This document shows, in pieces, positions 1 to 5,413 of a stretch of DNA of 15,348 nucleotides (the first letter of the stretch is position 1; each line of letters begins with the position of its first letter). The stretch spans positions 1 through 15,348 of the forward strand of contig DATDTL010000077.1 of the NCBI GenBank assembly GCA_035290885.1, in the 5' to 3' direction. The notes under the pieces were generated by a model. That model saw only the letters and a program-made list of their open reading frames with translations, made no database searches and was not told where the DNA came from. The position numbers and the translations under genes were made by a program. The DNA comes from JACQID01 sp035290885 (GTDB taxonomy: Archaea; Aenigmatarchaeota; Aenigmatarchaeia; GW2011-AR5).

Positions 1-140
1 TGTCCATGGCAATATCAATAATATCCTTCAACCACAACATTGATCCAGACAACGTAACAATACCTATAATGACAAGCGTTGCCGACATAGTTTCGGTGCT
101 CGTTATATTGGGAATGGTGCACGTCTTGGGCTTTGTCTAG
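1..140 (+). CDS. C-terminal fragment of an MgtE/SLC41-type divalent cation (Mg2+) transporter, partial at window start
   Basis: The reading frame is open from the left edge (codons in phase from base 3) to a TAG at 138-140, giving the last 45 residues of a membrane protein. The visible sequence contains DPDNVTIPIMTSVADIV followed by a hydrophobic stretch ending VLGFV. The DPDN...P..TS..D pattern is typical of the last transmembrane helices of the MgtE/SLC41 family, where acidic and Ser/Thr residues line the Mg2+ pathway in the cytoplasmic membrane. The N-terminal part, including any CBS or regulatory domain, is outside the window, so the exact subfamily cannot be told. It converges with everything else on the left side of the window and is not part of the ribosomal operon. 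The family call rests on this one motif and is fairly, not fully, certain. Confidence 0.68.
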   Translation, partial: SMAISIISFNHNIDPDNVTIPIMTSVADIVSVLVILGMVHVLGFV

Positions 141-232
141 GCCAAGTACGGCACAACCAAATGCAAATATAGATAACCCGAGAATATGAGAAATAACGCT
201 AATATAACAATATATCGCCTGTCGCGGTCCAT
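137..232 (-). CDS. Possible 31-aa single-pass membrane peptide
   Basis: An ATG at 232 opens 31 codons ending in TAG at 137-139. The N-terminus is charged (MDRDRRY) and is followed by about 20 hydrophobic residues (IVILALFLIFSGYLYLHLVV), the layout of a small single-span membrane protein with a cytoplasmic basic N-terminus. Its stop overlaps the stop of the convergent transporter gene by 3-4 bases. No Shine-Dalgarno motif is visible. AT-rich TATA-like strings lie upstream (minus strand TTTTAATAT at 269-277 and TTTATTAATT at 255-264), and the second would suit a leaderless or very short leader. I recognise no family. Such a short frame can arise by chance, and because part of it faces a hydrophobic gene its hydrophobicity could partly be a mirror effect, although most of it lies beyond that gene. 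Confidence 0.25.
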   Translation of the reverse strand: MDRDRRYIVILALFLIFSGYLYLHLVVPYLA

Positions 233-381
233 GCGCTCTAATAATGCAGATAAGAATTAATAAACAGGATATTAAAATACGGGAGAATTATCGCGCTCCC
301 ATTTGGATTAATTGGGAAAATATTTTGCAAACATCATGAAGCAAATGGGTTAGAAGAGTTTTAATGGATGCGCAATCGCAA

Positions 382-399
382 TATCCCCCCGCCGGGATT
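382..399 (-). repeat. Degenerate direct repeat of the tRNA-Gly 3' end (distal copy)
   Basis: Bases 382-399 match 522-539 at 16 of 18 positions, with exactly 140 bp between copies. The copy at 522-539 is the 3' end of tRNA-Gly (T-arm 3' strand, acceptor 3' strand, discriminator). The two mismatches (385, 387) fall in the acceptor strand, giving a G-run instead of GGCGC. No matching 5' acceptor strand or T-loop consensus accompanies this copy, so it is not a tRNA. It could be an integration scar (tRNA 3' ends are common attachment sites) or the remains of a local duplication. Confidence 0.6.
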
Positions 400-521
400 C
401 GCACGGAGAATAAAATTCTCCGGCGCGATGAAGACCCCGTCTTCATCGTGAACCTTCGGTTCTGTTGAAGTGGTGCCTTCAACATCCCGGAGAAGCGAAG
501 CTTGCCCGCGGAAAATCCCGG
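392..521. repeat. Cluster of consecutive perfect hairpins enclosed by an outer inverted repeat
   Basis: Six inverted repeats lie almost end to end. They are 404-411/415-422 (8 bp, extended by 400-402/423-425 across one bulged base), 427-435/439-447 (9 bp, plus C426-G448), 450-454/458-462 (5 bp), 464-470/477-483 (7 bp), 493-496/500-503 (4 bp), and an outer pair closing the whole block (392-399 with 514-521, 8 bp; 392-398 can pair instead with 484-490). Loops are mostly 3 nt, so the folded form would be a multi-branched junction either as RNA or as extruded single-stranded DNA. No convincing protein frame explains it. It could be a structured non-coding RNA co-transcribed after tRNA-Gly, or the remnant of a mobile element. 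Strand is undecided because hairpins are symmetric. Confidence 0.6.
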
Positions 522-523
522 TA

Positions 524-633
524 TGCGCCCGCCGGGATTTGAACCCGGATCAACAGCTTTCTTCGTTTTTCCGCCGGCGCTTTTTTAAAAGAGCCGTTGG
601 AAGGCTGTGGTCCTACCGTTAGACTACAGGCGC
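524..633 (-). tRNA. tRNA-Gly (anticodon UCC) with a 39-nt intron
   Basis: The cloverleaf is complete. The acceptor is GCGCCTG/CGGGCGC (627-633 with 525-531, one G-U pair) with discriminator A at 524. The D-arm has A14, G18, G19 and A21. The anticodon stem is ACAGC/GCTGT (604-608 with 553-557), the loop is CTTCCAA with anticodon TCC, the variable loop has 4 nt, and the T-arm is CCGGG-TTCAAAT-CCCGG. CCA is not encoded. The intron occupies 559-597, at the canonical 37/38 site. CTTC (600-603) pairs with GAAG (561-564) to give a 4-bp central helix flanked by 3-nt bulges, CAA and AAA, and cutting after the second base of each bulge gives exactly this intron. The outer intron-side helix is not clearly paired, so the motif is a relaxed one. 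A possible TATA element lies at 661-672. Confidence 0.93.
559..597 (-). other. tRNA-Gly intron, position 37/38
   Basis: These 39 nt interrupt the anticodon loop between A37 (598) and A38 (558). Removing them restores a standard 7-nt loop CTTCCAA. The splice sites sit in two 3-nt bulges around a 4-bp helix (600-603 with 561-564). The intron contains a GC-rich self-complementary core (CGCCGGCG) and A-rich flanks. The boundary could shift by one base because the junction is A-rich. Confidence 0.8.
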
Positions 634-660
634 TTTGTTTCTCATATCCATTAGAGGAGA

Positions 661-672
661 ACAAATAAAAAC
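661..672 (-). promoter_or_regulatory. Possible TATA element for tRNA-Gly
   Basis: On the minus strand this reads GTTTTTATTTGT, centred about 33 bp upstream of the mature 5' end at 633. That would place transcription start near 640 and leave a short 5' leader for RNase P to remove. It is only a composition-based guess. The same T-rich tract could instead act as a U-rich termination signal for the operon ending at secY. Confidence 0.3.
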
Positions 673-868
673 TGTTAAAGAAGCTTAAAACGCCAGATAG
701 AGCTGCGCTATACCTATTCCGCAGTTATAGTTAACCCTGTGAATATTCTGGGTATGATTTACCTGGTTCAGATATAATTCACAAGGAAGTAAAATATATG
801 TTCATCTCCTTGTAAAGCTATAACGAATAATATATTTTATCTATTTTCTTTAGGGTATAGCCCGCAGA

Positions 869-889
869 CCTTTCTTTCCTAAAGAAAGG
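869..889 (-). terminator. Perfect hairpin just downstream of secY
   Basis: CCTTTCTTT (869-877) and AAAGAAAGG (881-889) form a perfect 9-bp stem with a 3-nt loop, starting 8 bp beyond the secY stop codon. Its position suggests a role at the 3' end of the operon mRNA, for example as a stability element or pause site. It lacks a following U-run, and archaeal termination mostly depends on U-tracts rather than hairpins, so calling it a terminator is inference. The rest of 634-868 is AT-rich with no gene I can support. Confidence 0.4.
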
Positions 890-897
890 GATATGGA

Positions 898-2418
898 CTA
901 CTCAAAGAACTTCCTTATAGCTGGGTTCATGTCCTCAACGTATTTTTGGGAGATCTGCTCGTAGAAGTTGTAGATTATCATGACCGTAAGCAGTATTCCA
1001 GTGCCTGTTCCGAGTGCACCGGTAAAGTCGCCAAGCGCTGCAAGCGTGCCTATCAGCAGTCCAGATATTATCGTAAGCGAAGGTATGTAGCGGTTGAGCA
1101 CCTGCTCCACTATGCGCGGATCCCTGCGAAAGCCCGGCACCTGCATGCCCATGGATTCTATCTGGCCTGCCACGGTGCGCGCATCCATGCCGGATGTGGT
1201 GACCCAGATGGCTGAAAACAGCACCGAACCGGCAACAAGAATCATGAAATAAACTGCTGCCCTGAATATGCTTTCCGCGTTCGGAAGGCCGCTGATGCTG
1301 GCCGTTGCAAACACGGCGACGGCTACGGAAACGACGAAAGACGCTGCCACAAACCGCCCTATCTTCGGGTATTTCATGTAATATGCGACAAGCGCTGACG
1401 CGAACATCATGAGCAGGAAGGCAGTGAAGAAAACCTCTATGGAAGTTTCCCTTGGCACCTGAAGGTAATGTACAACCCCTGAAACGGCCTGATTGTTGCC
1501 ATCGTAGCATCCAAGTATGCCGCATCTCAGTGCCCCCGCGGTTTCACGGGCAACCGCATGGCCTATAAGCTGGATGTTCGCAAGCAGAGCGGCTATGAGT
1601 ATGACCGGTATGTTGCTCGTGTATGTAAGCTTGAGGGGCCAGCTTCTGGCAAAGCCACGGACGGATGCGAACGCCAGAGGTATCTGCACCTTCATGGCCT
1701 GTATGTAGACCACCATGAAAAATACTATTATGGTTGAGATCACCGGCAAAAATGACGTGAACGCTTCGTAGAGCTGCTGGGAAGCAACGTACTGAATTGC
1801 CTGCGGAATAAGCCCGAATGCGAATTCGCTTCCCTCGCCTGCAAGCGGATTGAATGCCCGCACGAATATCGTCTTTGAAACCCCGGCTGCAATGAAAAGC
1901 GATATGCCCGAGCCCATTCCCCATTTGGACACGACTTCATCCATGAAAAGCAGTATCAAAGCGCCGAATGAAAGCTGAAGAACGAGAAATCCCATGGTCG
2001 TGAAGTCCTGATTCACCGGTGTGACCGCGCCAAAGCCTACAAATACCACGGCTTCAAACAGGCAGAACAGCACTGCCAGCAGCTTCTGGGTCCCCTGGAA
2101 TTTCGCCTTGCCCGCGTCCGTGGATGTATTAATATCTATTATTTTAGAGCCTGCAAGAAGCTGCAATATTATAGAAGCCGTGACTATCGGCCCTATGCCA
2201 AGCGTGATTATAGATCCCAGCGAAGAGCCAAGTATCATCTCAAACGTCTGGAACTGTTGCAAGGAAGTCTGGGAAACCCCCCAAAGCGTTATCTGTCCCA
2301 TTACAAGGAAAAGAAATAGAATAAGCCCTGTCCATTTGAGCCGGGACGAAAAGTTAAGGTAAGAAGAAGGCCCGGCAACGCTGGGCAGGCTTGCCAGTAT
2401 TTTTTCGTAAATAGACAT
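898..2418 (-). CDS. secY: Preprotein translocase subunit SecY (Sec61 alpha)
   Basis: This 506-aa protein is the channel-forming subunit of the Sec translocon in the cytoplasmic membrane. Hallmarks include the plug/TM2 region GSIITLGIGPIVTASIILQ (68-86), the cytosolic loop SVRGFARSWPLKLTYTSNIP (252-271) used for ribosome docking, the DPRIVEQVLNRYIP segment (433-446) and a terminal TM10 region ending EQISQKYVEDMNPAI. It is longer than common archaeal SecY proteins (about 430-490 aa). The excess lies between TM7 and TM8, where two additional hydrophobic segments (about 330-349 and 355-375) follow an external loop with two cysteines (299, 304). The ATG at 2418 follows the L15 stop by 4 nt, and that TGA sits inside the GAGTGAT ribosome-binding motif. 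It is the last gene of the operon, the usual archaeal position. Confidence 0.97.
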   Translation of the reverse strand: MSIYEKILASLPSVAGPSSYLNFSSRLKWTGLILFLFLVMGQITLWGVSQTSLQQFQTFEMILGSSLGSIITLGIGPIVTASIILQLLAGSKIIDINTSTDAGKAKFQGTQKLLAVLFCLFEAVVFVGFGAVTPVNQDFTTMGFLVLQLSFGALILLFMDEVVSKWGMGSGISLFIAAGVSKTIFVRAFNPLAGEGSEFAFGLIPQAIQYVASQQLYEAFTSFLPVISTIIVFFMVVYIQAMKVQIPLAFASVRGFARSWPLKLTYTSNIPVILIAALLANIQLIGHAVARETAGALRCGILGCYDGNNQAVSGVVHYLQVPRETSIEVFFTAFLLMMFASALVAYYMKYPKIGRFVAASFVVSVAVAVFATASISGLPNAESIFRAAVYFMILVAGSVLFSAIWVTTSGMDARTVAGQIESMGMQVPGFRRDPRIVEQVLNRYIPSLTIISGLLIGTLAALGDFTGALGTGTGILLTVMIIYNFYEQISQKYVEDMNPAIRKFFE

Positions 2419-2422
2419 TGTA

Positions 2423-2800
2423 TCACTCGGTGATTACCTTGCCTCCTGCCTTCTCCACCTTTTCCTTGGCGGACGGAGAACAATAAAGTACTGTCACCTT
2501 CAGAGGCTTGGAAATCTCTCCCTGCCCGAGAAGCTTGTCATATCCCATTGCCGTGAGGTTGACCTCATTGTCAAACTTGACAAGCTCAAACACGTTTATG
2601 ACCTTGGCCCTTGCTTTCAGGGACGTGAATCCTTTCTTGCCAAAATGTTCCGGATCCTTGGCATAGACATGGCTCCTGTTGTGCTTGGAGCTTCCGCCCA
2701 TTCCCTTGCCTCCCTTGCTTCCCTTGCCCCTGTGCTTTTTCTTGGCGCCAAACCCATGAGTGTGGCTGCCCCTCATCTTGTTGGCCTTGTCGCTTGTCAT
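2423..2800 (-). CDS. rpl15: Large-subunit ribosomal protein L15 (uL15)
   Basis: This 125-aa protein is the archaeal/eukaryotic type L15, a late-assembling protein of the 50S subunit that lies across domain II and the central region of 23S rRNA. The N-terminus has the diagnostic Gly/Lys/His-rich tail (GSHTHGFGAKKKHRGKGSKG, 11-30) that snakes into rRNA, followed by KGMGGSSKH. The C-terminal half carries the L15/L18e fold, with AKVINVFEL and a final KAGGKVITE. It is somewhat shorter than many archaeal L15 proteins (about 140-160 aa), in keeping with a compact genome. The ATG overlaps the L30 stop by one base (TAATG), so it is probably translated by ribosomes arriving from L30. Confidence 0.96.
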   Translation of the reverse strand: MTSDKANKMRGSHTHGFGAKKKHRGKGSKGGKGMGGSSKHNRSHVYAKDPEHFGKKGFTSLKARAKVINVFELVKFDNEVNLTAMGYDKLLGQGEISKPLKVTVLYCSPSAKEKVEKAGGKVITE

Positions 2801-3120
2801 TATAGCATCCTCTTTATCAGTTCGTTGACCTTGTCACCCCTGTATCCGAGTTCCCCAGCCGGAGTCTTGAGCTTGATGGAGCGGATTCCCTTTCTTGGCG
2901 GGTTCAGGTGCGCAACGCCTTTCACGGATTTCTCCGTCTCGGCGTTCGCCTCGCCCCATGCGACGTAGTCGGAAACCTTCAGTATCATTCCCCGTTTGCT
3001 CTTCTCGTCTTCCAGCAGCACCGCGGAATTGACTTTCTTGAGGCCCATGACCCTGAGCGTCTCGGCCACGTCGTGCCTGACGTTCACGGTGCCCCTCAAT
3101 CTTACTACAGCAAGCATCAT
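2800..3120 (-). CDS. rpl30: Large-subunit ribosomal protein L30 (uL30)
   Basis: The 106-aa product begins with the L30 core (LAVVRLRGTVNVRHDVAETL, then MGLKKVNSAVLLEDEKSKRGMI), which binds 23S rRNA near 5S rRNA. The Pro/Arg-rich stretch HLNPPRKGIRSIK and the ending GYRGDKVNELIKRML match the archaeal C-terminal region. Known archaeal homologues are about 150 aa, so the C-terminal extension is markedly reduced here. The start is ambiguous: ATG ATG at 3120 and 3117. The first overlaps the S5 stop as ATGA. The second sits better spaced (5 nt) behind the GGTGA motif contained in the S5 end. No frame disruption is seen. Confidence 0.95.
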   Translation of the reverse strand: MMLAVVRLRGTVNVRHDVAETLRVMGLKKVNSAVLLEDEKSKRGMILKVSDYVAWGEANAETEKSVKGVAHLNPPRKGIRSIKLKTPAGELGYRGDKVNELIKRML

Positions 3121-3776
3121 TTCACCTTGTGGAGATTCATCTTCTTCAGCGCATCAAACACCGCGTACGCATAGTTCACGTGGCTGGATGTGTGCCCGTA
3201 GCTCTTTGCCCACACGTCTTTTATGCCGGCCAGCCTCATCATCTTTTTGGCCTCGTTGTTGATGCACAGCCCTATACCTTTCGGCGCCGGCAACAGCACG
3301 ACCTTTACCGAGCCTACCTTGCCTTCAGCCATCATCGGTATTGAGTGCGCATCCGTGCAAGCGCATTCCCATGAGCCGCAACCCCTTTTCACCGGTATCA
3401 TGTTGAGCTTGGCGTTTTCCACGGCCTTCGCAATCGCGATCCTGTTCTCCTTTGCGCTCGCCTTGCCTATGCCGATATAGCCGTTCTTGTTGCCTATGCA
3501 TGCCACCGAGGAAATAGTATACCTTCTGCCGCTCATGTGCATTCTTGTCGTTCTTTTCGTCGAGGTCATCCTCTTTCCTCCTCCCTTGCCTGCCGAGCCT
3601 CCTACGAATATGAGTTCGTTGTCAAGCACAGGAACGAGCTTGTCAACTATCTGGGGCTCCTTTATTATCTTTCCGGCTGCGAATATCTCATCCAGCGAAG
3701 CCACGGATCCGTTCATCACGCTTTTTCCAAGTTCCGTCTTGGGCACCCATGTTCCCATGCTGTCGTTTGCCATCAT
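3117..3776 (-). CDS. rps5: Small-subunit ribosomal protein S5 (uS5)
   Basis: This 219-aa protein matches archaeal S5, which sits near the mRNA entry channel and affects decoding fidelity. The N-terminal dsRBD-like domain covers about 78-145, with SGRRYTISSVACIGNKNGYI and GIGKASAKENRIAIAKAVENAK. The strongly conserved RGCGSWEC follows, then a C-terminal S5 domain with LLPAPKGIGLCINNEAKKMM and IKDVWAKSYGHTSSHVNYAYA. A basic patch KRMTSTKRTTRMHMSGRR precedes the dsRBD. The gene overlaps its neighbours by ATGA on both sides (L18 stop at 3773-3775, L30 start at 3120), indicating translational coupling. A second ATG directly after the first is an equally possible start. Confidence 0.97.
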   Translation of the reverse strand: MMANDSMGTWVPKTELGKSVMNGSVASLDEIFAAGKIIKEPQIVDKLVPVLDNELIFVGGSAGKGGGKRMTSTKRTTRMHMSGRRYTISSVACIGNKNGYIGIGKASAKENRIAIAKAVENAKLNMIPVKRGCGSWECACTDAHSIPMMAEGKVGSVKVVLLPAPKGIGLCINNEAKKMMRLAGIKDVWAKSYGHTSSHVNYAYAVFDALKKMNLHKVK

Positions 3777-4339
3777 TTATTCCCCTTTCCGCTTTTAATT
3801 GCCTGTTTTACCTCTTCAAAATGCTTCGCAACGTCTTCAGGATTGAAGCCGCTTTTCAAGTAGGAAGAAAACTGCTTTTCGTAAGCCGCCTTGTTCTTGG
3901 ACTTCAGAAGCTTTGCGTATTGCGCTATGTGTTCCCCTCTTATCCTTGCATCGTCCGGGAACGCATCTCCTGCCGAAACGTTCAATCCTGCATCCTTCGC
4001 TCCCTTGACAGCCGCGTATATCGCAATTCCCTTTCTGGAGTACTGCAGCCCCAAGTCGGCAATTGCCTCCTTTATTCCCTTCTGCGCGGCTTTTATGCCC
4101 ACGAGCATGCCTGCAAGATAAGCTGCCGGCAGGCTTCCGCCATGCCCCTTCCATCCGAAGGATGCAAGGTCAAGCGAACTGGCCTCGGCCACGGTCTTGT
4201 CGCCCGAAGGCACGAACTCAATGACCTGAACAAGTACCTTGTTGTTCGTTTTTCTGACAACAAGCCTCGGAACGCCGGACTTCAGCAGGGCAAGCCTTTG
4301 CTTGTAGTCCGTTTTCTCGTCATGCCTTCTTTTTAACAT
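3773..4339 (-). CDS. rpl18: Large-subunit ribosomal protein L18 (uL18)
   Basis: The 188-aa product is the archaeal/eukaryotic long form of L18, the 5S rRNA-binding protein of the central protuberance. The N-terminus has RRHDEKTDYKQRLALLKSG followed by PRLVVRKTNNKVLVQVIEF. The middle holds SFGWKGHGGSLPAAYLAGML and the C-terminal helix-rich region includes DAFPDDARIRGEHIAQYAKL. Residues after about 140 form the archaeal/eukaryotic extension. The ATG at 4339 lies inside the end of L19e (20-nt overlap) and is preceded by GAGGG six bases upstream, which supports this start. Confidence 0.96.
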   Translation of the reverse strand: MLKRRHDEKTDYKQRLALLKSGVPRLVVRKTNNKVLVQVIEFVPSGDKTVAEASSLDLASFGWKGHGGSLPAAYLAGMLVGIKAAQKGIKEAIADLGLQYSRKGIAIYAAVKGAKDAGLNVSAGDAFPDDARIRGEHIAQYAKLLKSKNKAAYEKQFSSYLKSGFNPEDVAKHFEEVKQAIKSGKGNK

Positions 4340-4790
4340 TCAAATCCCTCAACATCTTATTTCTTTCCAGATACGTCATCAGGTGAGCCCTGCTTCTGAA
4401 AAAGCCGCTGCCTGCTCTCCTGTAAACCTGCCTGTAGACTTTCTTGTCCATGGAAGCGCGAACCTTGTCAAGCTGGTCCCTTAGCGCGCGGATAGTCTTT
4501 ATCCAGCTTCTCTTTCTGGAGAGTCCTGCCGTTGCTTTTCCTTTCCTTGAGCCTATGCCGTGTCTTCTTCCCTTCCTTTTCTGCTTCAACGCTTCACGGC
4601 TTCTTGACTTGCTGTTTCCTTTGACGGGCAGTTCCTTTATTGCGCCCTGCATCTCCAGCCTTCTTATGTCCGCGGCTGTTATGGCATCGGCTATGTCCGC
4701 GATCCTTGCCGGATCCAGCCACACCCTGCTGACGCCGCATTTCATTACGCGGCCAGCCATTCTCTTTTGTGCAGTCAGATTTTGCGCCAT
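4320..4790 (-). CDS. rpl19e: Large-subunit ribosomal protein L19e (eL19)
   Basis: L19e (156 aa) is found only in archaea and eukaryotes and is a long basic helical protein of the 50S subunit that contacts the 30S subunit. The family pattern is clear. It begins LTAQKRMAGRVMKCGVSRVW, then LDPARIADIADAITAADIRR, then a very basic stretch with KQKRKGRRHGIGSRKGKATA, and finishes with a helix around RRAGSGFFRSRAHLMTYL. The ATG at 4790 is preceded by AAGTGAT at about 7 nt spacing. It starts 15 nt after the stop of the small zinc-ribbon gene and overlaps L18 by 20 nt. Confidence 0.97.
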   Translation of the reverse strand: MAQNLTAQKRMAGRVMKCGVSRVWLDPARIADIADAITAADIRRLEMQGAIKELPVKGNSKSRSREALKQKRKGRRHGIGSRKGKATAGLSRKRSWIKTIRALRDQLDKVRASMDKKVYRQVYRRAGSGFFRSRAHLMTYLERNKMLRDLNVKKKA

Positions 4791-4805
4791 TTTAATATCA
4801 CTTCA

Positions 4806-4964
4806 TTAGTTCCACAACGATTCTTCGTCGCCGTTCGGATATCCGAAAATCCCGAACTTGTCGTATGCCATCTCGCATCTTCCGCACTGGAAGAGCCCCT
4901 TGCTTATCTTGTCCCCGTTGTTGCCGCACACCGGACAGTTCTTATCCGCAAATTTTATGAACAT
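4806..4964 (-). CDS. Small zinc-ribbon protein between L32e and L19e, function unknown
   Basis: A 52-codon frame runs from ATG at 4964 to TAA at 4806-4808. The protein has two Cys knuckles, CPVC (10-13) and CGRC (27-30), spaced as C-x2-C-x13-C-x2-C, which should bind one zinc. The tail (residues 31-52) is rich in aromatic and acidic residues and ends SLWN. The gene sits exactly between L32e and L19e, which are normally adjacent in archaea. It starts 2 nt after the L32e stop, with GGTG 8 nt upstream, so it is almost certainly translated with the operon. Its ribbon spacing resembles zinc-ribbon ribosomal proteins such as L37ae or S27ae, but the surrounding residues do not let me assign it to either. 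It could be a lineage-specific ribosomal or translation-associated protein. The coding call is strong; the role is inference. Confidence 0.82.
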   Translation of the reverse strand: MFIKFADKNCPVCGNNGDKISKGLFQCGRCEMAYDKFGIFGYPNGDEESLWN

Positions 4965-4966
4965 TT

Positions 4967-5413
4967 CTACTGCACCTTCTTGCCGTCCGGCTGCTCGCTT
5001 TTCTTCGCAACTTCATTCTTCTTCATAACCTCTTTAGCTGCCGCCTTCTTTGCCTCGGCAACCTTGATTGCCTTTTCTCCGCTTCTGATTCTCTGCCTGT
5101 TGAGTATTTCCACGCCAAGCTCCTTTGCCTTTGCCGCTATGATCATGAGATTTCTAATACCAATAGTAGACGAAAGCATGGCAGTGTCGCCTTTCTTCAT
5201 CTCTATTATGCCGCTCAACCCTGCAACATAAGTCACCTTCTTTCCGTTCACAGTTCCCCTCACGGCCTTCGCGGTCCTGTAGCCGGCGTTCGGAATCTTG
5301 CCCGCGCCCTTTATGCGCTCGCGCATTTTGCTTTGGCATCCCTTGGGAGACCTCCACTTCGTGCCCAGCTTGGGATAGAACCGGTTGTCCTGTCTTTTGA
5401 ATCTCTTGCTCAT
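4967..5413 (-). CDS. rpl32e: Large-subunit ribosomal protein L32e (eL32)
   Basis: The 148-aa product is the archaeal/eukaryotic L32e, a 50S protein with no bacterial counterpart. The signature comes early: FKRQDNRFYPKLGTKWRSPK then GCQSKMRERIKGAGKIPNAGY. A central domain follows with VAGLSGIIEMKKGDTAMLSS and an Ile/Leu-rich ELGVEILNRQRIR. The C-terminus has a Lys/Ala/Glu-rich tail from about residue 115 ending KKVQ, likely disordered and rRNA-facing. Its ATG overlaps the L6 stop as ATGA, with GGGGAG upstream. It is followed within 2 nt by the zinc-ribbon gene rather than directly by L19e. Confidence 0.95.
   Translation of the reverse strand: MSKRFKRQDNRFYPKLGTKWRSPKGCQSKMRERIKGAGKIPNAGYRTAKAVRGTVNGKKVTYVAGLSGIIEMKKGDTAMLSSTIGIRNLMIIAAKAKELGVEILNRQRIRSGEKAIKVAEAKKAAAKEVMKKNEVAKKSEQPDGKKVQ

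Noticed and set aside
382..520. A second, intron-rich tRNA gene on the minus strand ending at 382-399
   Set aside because: Only the 3' T-arm/acceptor strand is tRNA-like. No complementary 5' acceptor strand, no D-arm and no T-loop with TTC are found, and the stretch before it is filled by perfect hairpins.
768..813. A C/D-box guide RNA on the minus strand (GAGATGA near 802-808, CTGA at 768-771, terminal stem 781-787/807-813)
   Set aside because: The terminal stem does not enclose both boxes, the C box has a mismatch, and the space to the D box cannot hold a normal guide with a C'/D' pair.
3749..4336. A 195-codon open frame on the plus strand
   Set aside because: It mirrors the L18 gene and has no ribosome-binding motif or recognisable domain.
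4806..4964. Assigning the zinc-ribbon gene as S27ae or L37ae
   Set aside because: The cysteine spacing is similar, but the residues around the knuckles and the acidic C-terminus do not match either family well enough by eye.
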